Source: Monosporascus cannonballus (taxonomy: Eukaryota; Ascomycota; Sordariomycetes; Xylariales). Taken from it: a stretch of 64,000 nt of DNA. Numbering within the stretch: position 1 is the first letter of the stretch; each line of letters starts with the position of its first letter. The position numbers and the translations under genes are program-made. The DNA is taken from positions 186,001 to 250,000 of the forward strand of contig QJNS01000104.1 in the NCBI GenBank assembly GCA_004154925.1, in the 5' to 3' direction. Shown piece by piece: positions 37,028 to 48,249 of this stretch. The notes beneath the pieces were generated by a model, which was not told the origin of the DNA, did not search any database, and saw only the letters and a list, made by a program, of their open reading frames with translations.

Positions 37028-38636
37028 TCACTTCAACTCTTGAATATCCGCTGTCCTGGTCAACCAACTATCGTTATTCATCGTAAAGTAGACGTAAACG
37101 TCCACAATAGGGCCGACAATATCCATGAGCAGGAACGCCCACACTTGACGTCCACAGTAGGGGTACTTTTCGAGGAACGCTCTGTAAGTTGAAACCCATC
37201 CGCCCCATCCACATGCCATCCAGACTAGAAAAGCATACCTGTTGTAGCATATCCATCAGAAAGAGCGCGTCAAGACAGTTCAGGACAGTAGATGGACTTA
37301 CGCGATCCAAGGTGCTGCGCGAAGAGTCTAAAGCCAAAACCCAACGTACGCCAAGGCCCAGATGGGTCGAGCGAGCCGCTCAATCATCTTGAAAGTGGTG
37401 TACGGATGCCTCCTAACGGCGTCGCGTTAGCCCGTGAACACCAAGCGATCCAGCGTCGAAGCTCGTTCGTTCGTAATCGGGACGGAGCACAACTTACTGC
37501 ATCATCCTTCGGTATCCAGGGTACACGAAGATGTACCCCAGAAAAGTGCGAAAGTTTCCTCTGTCCCAGCGAAGAACCTGCCAGGCAAACCTGTGATCCT
37601 GCGGGATGTTGGTGGTAATCTCGGCTTCGGGGACATTCTGAATAGACACTTTCCATCCGCGATCAAATACCCACCCGGTCAGGACGACGTCGTCGGCAGT
37701 GTTCACCACCCTGCGGCCGATGACCTCGTGCGTGTAGGCATCGACGAAGGACGGATCCTGGAGAATGCTGGCACGGATGAGCAACGTTCGTGCGGACAAG
37801 CACCAGCAGCCTCCGTCCGCCGCGAAGTGTACCTCTCGGGAACCCTTCCACTGGCACAGATCAAACGTCGAAGTGGCTTCTCAGGCCGTGATGACGCTGG
37901 AGCTCTGGCGCTCGGGAGGGATCTCGGCACTGTTACCTCGGTCAATCTTCCATTGCGTCAGGGCTCGGTAGCTGGCTGGTTCGGGTGACTGGACCTTTGT
38001 ATGCCGGCAACCGCGCCGACCTCGGCATCCTCGAACGGAGCCAAGAGGTAGGGGAGAACGCCTTCGGCCCGCCAGTAAACGTCGTCGTCCACCAGGGTGA
38101 GGATGCTGCCTCGAGCAGCCTTGACGCCTACCACCAACTGGATGCGTTTATTGGCCAGTGGCGCGCAGAAGATGACAATCCTGTCGGCATCCTCCTTGAG
38201 AGGCTCGACCAGCCGCACGAGTCGGTCTCTGTTCCGCTCCACGGTCACGATGATGATCTCCCGCGGCTTCGACTCGAGCCAGAGACGCATGCACTCGGTG
38301 AAGGTCGACTCGGTGTCGATTGTCGGAACGATGATGCTCACGTCCTGCTGGCTGTAGTTGGACTCCTCGGGCAAAGGTATGGGTTTGTACTTTTTAGAGT
38401 AATAAGATATGACGGCCTTGTCGCAAACACTCCATGCCCTGCGCGTAGAACTGGTCACCACGCAGACCGAGATTTGTGTAGAGCGCAGACAGACACTTAC
38501 CACAGAGCTCCGAGAGCCAATGCCATTTCGAATGTCGATTCTTTGATTTCGAGGAGAGTCGGACGTGCAAGATTTCATTCGCAAATGCGGTCGTTTCCGC
38601 ACCTGGGCTGAGATGACGAGCGCCTAGGTGGCCCAT
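37028..38636 (-). pseudogene. Family 2 glycosyltransferase (Cps1/capsular polysaccharide synthase-like), inactivated
   Basis: This membrane-bound processive GT2 relative is broken. Exons on the minus strand: 38636-37995, 37929-37498, 37412-37302 and 37238-37028. Good GTAAGT sites mark the last two introns, while the first starts GTCCAG. Conserved pieces are KKYKPIPLP, DVSIIVPTIDTE, LTLVDDDVYWRAEGVLPYLL (donor-binding Asp cluster), GRRVVNTADDVVLTGW and the acceptor motif QVLRWDRGNFRT (QxxRW); C-terminal hydrophobic segments follow. Lesions: a one-base frame break near 38,425-38,430, TGA at 37883-37881 and TAG at 37330-37328, both inside conserved sequence. Without lesions it would be about 464 residues. 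The start codon is uncertain because the N-terminus is poorly conserved. Its head-to-head position with the PKS suggests it once glycosylated the product or was co-opted from wall synthesis; this is inference. Confidence 0.82.
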
Positions 38637-39892
38637 GTTGGTGGGAGGAACGGGTTCAGATGATATAGGATTCACCACGCAGGAGATTGTCACAGTATCT
38701 ATGTCTTGCGAACCGCATCGATCAAGGATGCAGATTAACAGTTCAACTAACCGACGCAATGCCCTCGTGCTGCTTGCTGCAAGTATCACTTCAAAGAGCC
38801 CCGGCTAGCTAAGGAATCAGGATGCGGATATGGGAAGACAGAAGGCAGACAACAGACAAACGTCAAGTCCGATCGGCCACCGTCTCTCGCCGCCTCGAAG
38901 AATCTCCACCAGTTCTCGGGCTAGCTCGCTCCCGCATCTCGTAGGATCTTGTTCCCAAGACTAGTTCCCGCATCGGCTCCCGCCCCCCCAACGTCTAGCC
39001 GCATTTGACGAGTCAACCCGCCCAACATACACAAGGATCGTTATGCAGGTAGTGGACCCGACTCCTCTCTTGTTCTCTCATGGGCTTAATAGCCGCGGCA
39101 TGCGCCAATCAGCGGTCACCCCTTGACGCTCTCCTGGCTGGACTAAGGTCAGGCCCGCTCTGGTCACCCACAGCTTGTTTTCGTCAACACCAACACTCCA
39201 CTCGAACCGGGTGGGGGTGCATCGCCTCACCGGCATCGTTTGGTTACATTCCGGCAACAGTCCGGCGACCTCATTGTATACGTTCGATTTATCGAGCACG
39301 AAATGCTTGCCGCCGGTGGAAGACGCGTTGGCCTTGCTGCGGGCTGGATTGCAAATAAGAGCCTGGTCCGGCGGGTTCATTCAAAAGAGCCCTCATCCGG
39401 TGGATAATGAGGAGACCCTTGTCCGGCGGTTTATCAGAGAGTCTGTGAGCGCTGCTCGTAGCCAGATGGGGGGAATCAAGCCAGATCACTCCGCGGAGTG
39501 CAGAAGAGGGGAGGGGAACGGGAGGAGATGGCGAGTTTTGCGCAAGTCGGAGGGTTTGACGCAGTTCAACCCTATCGTGAGCGGCAGGTAAGTGATTCAG
39601 ACCCTTGCTACTACGCGGAAAGATAACTTTTATCGTATGATATGGCCAGTCGGTCTCGACTCCGGACGGAATTCGCTATTGTCGCCCAGCCGGAGGTGGA
39701 CCGTGGCATCACAGCTGGTCAGGAGAGATCAATGTCTTCCAAGGAGAACAATTGAAACTACTGCCAAAATGACAATAGAGATATATGCCTCGCATCCCTT
39801 GGAGTCAAGTCGAGGGCACATGTTCAGATTATCGGTAACGCGTTCTGTACTCTCGCGAGGCTTGACTTTTATCACTGCCTTTGTTCCGAACC
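38637..39892. promoter_or_regulatory. Divergent promoter region between glycosyltransferase and PKS
   Basis: A 1.26-kb space without a supported gene. It holds repeated TCCGGYGG motifs (39261-39268 with one mismatch, 39367-39374, 39396-39403, 39422-39429, plus GCCGGTGG at 39312). It also holds a palindromic TCGATTTATCGA at 39284-39295 (TCG-N6-CGA, one base longer than the AflR site TCG-N5-CGA), and GTCGGTCTCGACTCCG at 39649-39664 (CGG-N8-CCG). Zinc-cluster proteins bind CGG half-sites, so regulation by the cluster regulator is plausible but untested. Frames such as 39175-39591 lack protein-like features. Confidence 0.45.
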
Positions 39893-41560
39893 ATGCATCC
39901 AAGCCAAAGTCCAATCGCCATTATCGGCGTCGGCTGCAGGCTTCCCGGCGGAGCCAGCGACCTGGACAAACTATGGCAATTGCTCTCGGAGGGCCGTAGC
40001 GGCCGGACCGAGATTCCAAAGGACCGCTGGCACGCCGACGAGTGGTTCGATCCGTACCCGGAGGCGAAGCAGTCCGTGGTGACGAAGCACGGGTTCTTCG
40101 TCCAGGACGACATCTCGTTGTTCGACGCCAAGTTCTTCGGCATCTCCAGCACTGAGGCGTATTCCATGGATCCGCAGCAGCGCCTATTCCTGATGACGAC
40201 GTACGAGGCCTTGGAAGACGCCGCCATTCCCATCGAGACGCTGCGAGGGTCCAACACTGGCGTCTTTGTGAGCATCTTCGAGAGGAGCTACGACCGCATG
40301 GGACACAAGGACCTGTCCACCATCAGCAGAACCCATCTCAACGGGACAGGCGAGTCAAGTAGGTTTCAAAGGTGCCCGTCCGGCTCTGGAGTCTGGGATG
40401 CTTACAAGGAAGCAGTTCTCTCCAACAGAATCTCTACTGTTTCGATCTGAAGGGGCCGTGCATGACTATCGACACAGGCTGCGTAAGACGCCCATTTTGA
40501 GGTTTGAGAGACTATCTGCTGAGAAACGTCAAGTCCGGAAGTTTGGTCGCCCTTCATCAAGCGTGCCAGAGCCTCAAGCTAGGGGAGTCGGACCTGGCCT
40601 TGGTTGGCAGCTCCCAGCTCGTCATTCACCCCGACGTCCTCGCCATTAGTGAGTGCCCAAGTGGACTTTTGACACTGTCGGGCAGAGATGCCCTGATGAA
40701 ACACCATTGTCATCCCACGGCCTTGGTCGTCCGTGTTTTACTGACGCCGATTTAGTGAGCGGCATGGGCATGCTGAACCCAGACGGCAAGTCATACGCCT
40801 TCGACTCCCGAGGAGATGGATACGGGCGTGGCGAGGGCGTAGCGACAATCGTCCTCAAGCGGTTGGACCGCGCGCTACAGGATGGGTACGCGGTGATGTT
40901 TCCAACTCGTTCCCGGGGTGTCGCTTCGTTAACAAGCAGAGCAGGGATCGAGTACACGCTATCATTGCCAACTCCGGCATGAACCAAGACGGCAAAACCT
41001 CTGGTCTGAACACGCCCAGCGGCGACACGCAGGCCTCGCTGTCGTCGCGCGTGTACCGCGAGGCGGGATTGAACCCTGCGGATACCTCATACGTCGAGGC
41101 TTACGGAACCGTAAGCAGCTCCGATACTGACGCGCGTCGTGACCGGACTGACAGACGACGTCTGGACAGGGAACCCAAGTAGGCGACCGAGAAGATATTG
41201 AGTCCATTTCCAAGGTGTTCTGCGAAGACGCTGCCCGGATGGACGATCTTTACGTCGGCTCCGTCAAAACAAAGGTTGGCCACCTCGAGGCGGCCTCTGG
41301 CATGGCCGGTCTGCTCAAGAGCGTTCTCGTACTCAAGCACGGCAAGATCCCCCCGAACCTGGACTTTATCAAACCGAAGCCGTCGCTCAAGCTCTACGAA
41401 AGAAAGATCAAGGTGCGTACGCCTACGCCTACTTGCCGTGTCACGGAATATCTCAGCTTAACGTCTGCCAGATCCCAACAGAACTTACCGAGCTCCCGAC
41501 TCCCCGCGGCGGTGGCCCGGCCCGAGTATCTCTCAACTCGTTTGGCTACGGGGGAACCAA
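39893..41560 (+). other. KS domain of the PKS with catalytic His replaced by Tyr
   Basis: The ketosynthase spans the first seven exons. The start IAIIGVGCRLPGGASDLDKLW is canonical in part, and the nucleophile sits in DTGCSGSL (Cys codon 40480-40482, directly before an intron). The second residue of the triad should be the His of EAHGTGT, but the codon at 41102-41104 is TAC (Tyr), giving EAYGTGT. The third, in KTKVGHLEAASG, is present. CAC to TAC is a CpA to TpA change. By KS chemistry, loss of this His should abolish decarboxylative condensation even without the nonsense codons. Confidence 0.8.
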
Positions 41561-44500
41561 CTGCCATGTCATCCTTGAGGCTGCGGACCCGAGGAGTCGG
41601 CTGAACGGAACCGAATACGGAACGAATGACATCACAAGCAACGGTACCACGTCCAACGGGACCAATGGTACCACGTCTAACGGGACCAACGATGCCACGT
41701 CCAACGGAATAGACTCGCATCACAAGCACAAAAGCGGGAGGCCGCCCTCCCCAGAACTGTTCGTATTAAGCGCATCGACCGAGAAGGCGCTCTTATCACG
41801 CGCCCAAGACCTCAGCCACTGGATCAAGACTCACGAGATGGGGCCTCGGACTCTTCGCAGCCTGTCCTACACGCTCGGAGTCCATAAATCGGCTCTCTCA
41901 TACAGAAGAGCCATCGTCGCATCGACAGCGGAGCAGCTGGCGGCGGAGCTCGAAGCACCGGCGCCAGAGGAGAGGATCCTCTTATCGGCGCCGGTCACGT
42001 TCGTCTTCTCCGGGCAAGGCGCACAGTGGCATGCAATGGGTCTCGAGCTCATCAGCTCCTCGCGCGTTTTCAAGCTCTCCATGTCGGCCATGGACGAAAT
42101 GCTGCGTCGGCAAGGCTGCCAATAGAGCCTCGTGGAGGAGCTGTCGAGATCTTCCGAGGGTTCTCGCGTCGGCGAGGCCGAGCTGGCGCAGCCCTGCACT
42201 ACTGCCATCCAGATTGCGCTCGTGGACCTGCTCGAAAGCCTCTCAATACGACCAAGCCGGGTTATCGGTCACAGCTCCGGTGAAATCGCAGCCGCGTACG
42301 CCGCCGGTGCCTTGGGTCGTGATAGCGCTCTTCTCATGTGAGTGAGACAGCCACGCGTACGAGGATTTTCGAGCTAACCATCGACAGAGCGTACCATCGC
42401 GGCTTGTTTTCCGCCAAGGCCAAGAGAATGGCTGATACCCCCGGCGCCATGATGGCAGTCAACCTCGATGAGAGCGAAGCCTTGCGATACGCAAAGAGAA
42501 GCACCAGCGGAACGGCCGTTGTGGCATGTGTGAACAGCCCGTCGAGCCAGACTCTGTCTGGCGACGAAAGCGCCATCGACGAAATCAAGTCGATGCTCGA
42601 CAAAGAGGGCGTTTTCGCGCGGAAGCTCAGAGTCGACACGGCATACCACTCCCACCACATGCAGCGTGTTGCCAACAACTACCAGGAGGCAATCAGCGGT
42701 ATCGAGTCGGGCCAAGTGTGTGACGGTGTCGTCTTCTACTCCAGCGTCACGGGCGCCGTCAAGACAACCGGTTTCGGTGCCGACTACTGGACGTCGAACC
42801 TGGTGTCACAGGTCAAGTTCAGCCAGGCCCTGACGTTGCTGCGAAACGACCAGGCAAAACACGAGACCAACATGGACGCGAGCGTGTTTGTCGAAATCGG
42901 ACCGCACTCGGCTCTCGCGGGCCCTTGTCGCCAGACGCTCAAGAAGGGGGGATAACAGCTGAGAAGTTCAGGTTCGAGTATCTGTCTGTTCTCGTGCGCA
43001 ACACTGACGCTGTACAGTCGACCTTGGCGTTTGTTGGCAAAGTCTTTGAGCTCGGTCTGGAAGTCGACTTGACCGCGGTGCTCACCATGACGGACGACAA
43101 GACGAAACCCGATATCGTCAGAGACTTGAAGTCGTATCCCTGGGACCTCGCGCCGTTCTGGCGCGAGTCCAGGTTGAGCAAGGTCCACCGCTTCCGCCAG
43201 TTCCCGCATCACGACCTCCTCGGCCTGTTGGACCCGGCCAGCACCATTCACGAGCCGCGCTGGAGATACTTCCTCAACCTGGACGCCCTGCCCTGGCTGC
43301 GGGACCACGTCGTCGAGGGCTTCACGGTCTATCCGGGCGCGGGCTACCTGACCATGGCCATGGAGGCGATGAAGCAGCTCGTGGAGCTGAGAGGCTTCTC
43401 GAAGCCCATCGCAAAGTTCATCCTCCGCGATGTGGTCATCTCCAAGGCCATCGTCCTCAGCGAGCCCGACGACAGCAGCGCCGGCGAGGTCGAGGTGCAA
43501 CTGAGCATGTCCGCCGCGAAGCAGCACGAGGGCAGCGGTTGGGAGTCCTTCCGCGTCTGGTCCTACGACAAGGACGGGTCGTGGACCGAGCACTGCGCCG
43601 GTGATATCATGGTCGAGCACGAGACCGGCGAGCACGACGAGGTCGAGGGCACCAGAGAACTCGAGCTGCGCCAGCAAGAGGCCCTCGAGTTCCTGGAAGC
43701 CGCCCGGCGAGGTTGCGATACAGACATGACCAAGTCCGAGTTCTACGGCTTTGCCAAGATCACCGGAAACGAGTTCAAGGGCGCCTTCACCCCGATCGTG
43801 TCCGCAAAGCACGGCAACAAGCGCGGCGTGTTCGACATTTGCAACCCAGACATTGCTTCCCTGATGCCTCACCGCTTCTTCAGGCCTCACGTCATTCACC
43901 CGACCACCCTGGACGCTGCCCAACAAATCAACGGCATCCTGTTCAAGAGATTCATCTCCAATGCCACTTGCGTGCCGACTAAGATCCCGTTGCTGGAGAT
44001 CAGCGCCAACATCTCGACCAAGACGGGCGACAGCCTGACGGGTGCGATGCAGATCGCAGCCGACGGCCCGCAAGCGTCCAGGGGAGAGGGATGGGTGTTC
44101 CAAAAGGACGCCGACGGCCAGCTTACGCCGGTCATTCGACTCTTCATCAACCTGCGCGCCATCAGCGAGGCTCGCGACGACGAGAGTCGGCCGTTCGTCC
44201 AGGACAAGGTCAACCGACTGGACTGGAACCTCGACGTGGACTTTTTGTCGGAAACGTCCTTCCTCCATGTGCTCTCGTCCACCCTTGGTTTGGACGAGAA
44301 CACGACGTACGGATACCAAGGCACCAAGGTGTCTGTCAAAGAGGCTCAAGAGGGCTACCTTGCCGCCGATCGTGCTTCATCCATATGGATTCGAGAGGCG
44401 GTGCGCCGCATCGAGGCCGACAGTGTCGACAAGGTCCCGCCCCAGCTCGTCAAGTTCTTTGGCTGGATGAAGAGGTGGCTGGCCTTTGACTACTGCCGCG

Positions 44501-47500
44501 AAATTATGACGGGCCTCGGTCCGGACGACGAAAGCCGCATCCTGCAAGACATCGAGTCGTCTGTCAACTCTGCCGAGCTTCAGCTCCTCGCCCGCGTCGG
44601 CAAAGCACTTCCGGATATCGTGAGCGGCGCGGTCGAGCCCCTGGACGTCATGCTGCAAGACAGCCTCTTGTCCAAGAACTACGAGAGCGGCACCTTCACC
44701 GGCGACTATGAGGCCGCGGTCGCGTACCTCAAGCTGCTCACCTTCAAGAACCCGCGCCTCCGGTTCATCGAGGTTGGCGCGGGGACTGGAGGCTGCACGA
44801 AATGGCTCTTTGACGGGCTTTCGGGCCAGAACGGCGCCGTCGGCCTCCCGGTTGAACAGTATACCTTTACGGACATCTCGAGCGGTTTCTTCGAGGAAGC
44901 GCGCGAGAGGTTCGCTCGATGGGAAGACGTCGTAGACTTCCGGACGCTGGACGCGGACGCGGATCCCGTCGAGCAAGGCTTCGAGCCCGAGTCGTACGAC
45001 GTGGTGCTAGCGGCCAACGTGCTCCACGCCACGAGGAAGATTGACCTGACGACCAGTCGCGTGCGAAAGCTACTCAAGCCGGGCGGCAGTCTTGTCCTCC
45101 TCGAGATCGCGCCGAGAGGAGCAGCCGTCGGTCTCGTGGCCGGCACGCTGACCGGATGGTGGGCGCACGAGGACGAGTTCCGCGTCGACACTCCGCTACT
45201 GCACCGCGAGCAATGGGCAGACGTTCTGTCTCGGAACGGCTTCGGCGGGATCCATGTTGCGCGAGGGTGCATGATGGTAGCCAAGGCCGCGCCCTCCCAG
45301 AGCAACGGGACGCTCGCCAGGCATCGTGCCATCCTGCTCAGGGACAGCGTCGACGAGAGGGTGGACGATATCGTCAAGGGACTCGCTTCCCACGACATTG
45401 ACACCACGGAGTGCCGCTGGGACCGAGTCGACATCGAGCAGGACTCGGACAGCCTCTACCTCGTCGTTGACCGCGCCGATAAGCCGCTCCTCCTCGAGCC
45501 CTCGCCCCAGCTGTTCAAGACAATCAACGCTCTCCTCGGCGCGAAATGCAGGGTACTCTAGGTCGTCCTCCAAGCCACAGCCGACCCGGCCTCCTCGGCA
45601 TACATAGGGCTGGTCAACGTTCTCATCCGCGTTCTCCGGCGAGAAAGCGGCAACACTGGTCTCATCACGCTCGACATCCGCCACCCGGCTCCGCGTCCGG
45701 AAGAGACGGCTGGCCTGATGGCCGACGTGGCACGCAGATGCTTCTGGCCGGCCACCGAGCACCAGAAGTCCTTCGAGCCCGAGTTTGCCTACGACGACGG
45801 CCGATTTCTGATACCCCGCATCAAGCCGGACGCCGAGTTTCTCAAGTGGGCGCGGAGCGGCAGGAGGCCGGACGCCGCCGCAGAGACGACGGCCATTCCC
45901 TACCGAGGCGGCCGAGTGCTCAAGGCCGAGGTTGCGACGCCTGGCATGCTCAGCTCACTGCGCTTCGTGGAGGACGCTGACGACGAGTCACACGATGTCA
46001 AGCCGTCTCAGTCTCAGATCGTGGTCGAGGCCGAAGCGCACGGCGTCAACTACAAGGACGTCTGCGTTGCTCTAGGACAAATGGGTTCCGACACACAGAT
46101 GGCTGGAGAGTTTTCCGGTGTCGTAACGGCAGTGGCCGAAGACATGCGACATGTTTATGAGGTCGGCGATCGAGTCATGGGTTTCGGCGCGCAGCCGTTC
46201 AGCAACCTGCCGCGCGCCCATGGCTTCCACGCCCACAAGATCCCCGACTGGATGTCGGCCACGGTGGCGGCGTCCATCCCGCACGCCTTCGTCACGGCCT
46301 ATCACTGCATCGTAGAAGTCTCCCGTCTCAAGGGTGGTCAGCGGGTTCTCATCCACGCCGCGTCTGGAGGCGTGGGCCAAGCCGCCATCCAGCTCGCCCA
46401 GCATGTGGGCGCGACCATCTTCTGCAGCGTCAGCACCACCGCGAAACGACGGCTGATCGTGGACCAGTACGGCATCCCGGAGAGCCATGTCTTCTCTAGC
46501 CAGGCTGGATCACTCAAGTAGGGCATCATGCAACTCACCAACGGCGAAGGTGTCGATCTGGTCCTCAACTCGTCAGCAGGAAAGGCGCTGAGGGACGGTC
46601 TCGATTGCGTCAAAAAGCTGGGGACCTTCGTCGAGCTGGGCAAGGGTGCGATCCAACAAGGCTCACTTCTGAGCATGGCAACCTTCAGCAGGTCAATCAC
46701 GTTTGTCGCCTTTGATCTGGCAACCCTTTCCGCACGGGAACCCGAGAACGTCCACCGCATGTTGGGCCACATCATCAAGCTGTTTGAGTCCAAGGTTCTG
46801 CGCCCCATCCAGCCCATCACCACCTATTACATCGAACAGATCGAGGATGCATTCCGCTTCTTGAGCTCGAGGAAGCACACCGGCAAGGTCGTCCTCAGCA
46901 TCGAGCCCTTGTCCACGGTGAAGGGTCTTCCACCCAAGCCCCTGCCACTGCAGCTGCGCCGGGACGGCACATATGTCGTGGCGGGCGGCCTCGGCGATCT
47001 CCCCTCGCGGATTTGCGTCTTCCTGGCTTCGCGTAGTGCCGGCCATATTGTGTCTCTTTTTCGGCGCTCCATCGACGACGAAACGAGACAAAAGTACGCG
47101 GCCGCGGTTCGCAAACACGGAGGACAGCTTCACATCCTCCAATGTGACATCACCAACGACGATAGCATGAGAAGGGCCGTATCGTACTATTCTGCGTTAC
47201 CTCCTGTCAGGGGCGTGGTCCACGGTGCCATGCTGCTCAGGGTAAGTTATCAAGCAAAGCACAGAGGTCATCGTGCCGGTTCGGGATATCATCTTCTGAC
47301 GCTTCTGATTAGGACCGAACATTCTCCCAGATGACCGTCGAGGAGTGGTCGTAACCACTGCTGCCCAAGGTCTTTGGCACCATCAACCTCGATAAATTCT
47401 TTGCCTCTCCCGATCTGGCCTTTTTCGTGACGCTCTTTTCCATTGTGGCCGTCGTTGGCAAGTCCGGCCAGTCCAACTATGCCGCCGGCAATGGCTTTCA

Positions 47501-48249
47501 AGACGCCTTCGCTCATGCCCACGCCAACCACCCTCACACGCACTACGTGTCGGTCAACATTGGCGTCGTCTCCGTCGAGGCATACGGTGCCCTCAAGGAG
47601 TCGCAGGATGGAAAGACCTCCATTAGTAGCATGAGGGCCGGTCTGCGCCAGAACAGCGTTACGGACATTTCCTTTGACGAGTTCTTCGCCGACATCGAGT
47701 ACGCAATAACGCCTCTCGCCCGAGATAACAAGCTGCACCAGACGATCCAGGGAGTTACGTACCAATCCATGCTGGACGCCAACGACGAACACCTCCTCGA
47801 GAATCCCGTTTTCGGCCAGCTGGTCCGCGCTCAGGAGAAGCAGGCCGCGGGCGCCACGCGGGCCGACAAGATTGACTTTGAAAAGGCGCTGGGCGGCGTC
47901 AAGACGATAGAGGAGGCCGAGCAGCTCATCCGCGATACTACGCTGACCAAGTTCGCCGTCTTCCTCGACCGACCCATCGACGAAATCAGGGTCAACCAGT
48001 CGCTGTCCACTATCGGCCTCGACTCTCTCGTCAGCATCGAGCTCAAGAACTGGATGGTGCGCACATTCCAGGTCAACCTGCAGACGTCCGAGCTGGGCGG
48101 CGGTGGCAGCATCACGGCGCTAACGGCGACCGTTACCTCGCGATCCAAGCTGATACCCGACAAGATCCGTCGACCCAATCTGCAAAAGGCAGAGGAGCTC
48201 CCGTCGCAAACGACGCCTACGCCCGAGCATAACCAGGTCGACGACAATG

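Noticed and set aside
38461..38520. GTAAGT in the glycosyltransferase N-terminus as an intron start that would explain the frame break
   Set aside because: No downstream AG restores the correct frame, and the sequence in between (LYTNLGLRGDQFY region) looks coding.
39175..39591. 138-codon frame in the divergent promoter
   Set aside because: No domain resemblance and it overlaps frames on both strands; repeated TCCGGYGG motifs explain the region better.
42784..44349. 521-codon minus-strand open frame
   Set aside because: It lies entirely opposite to the PKS AT/DH/MT coding sequence, which has clear domain motifs. Long antisense frames are expected in GC-biased coding DNA.
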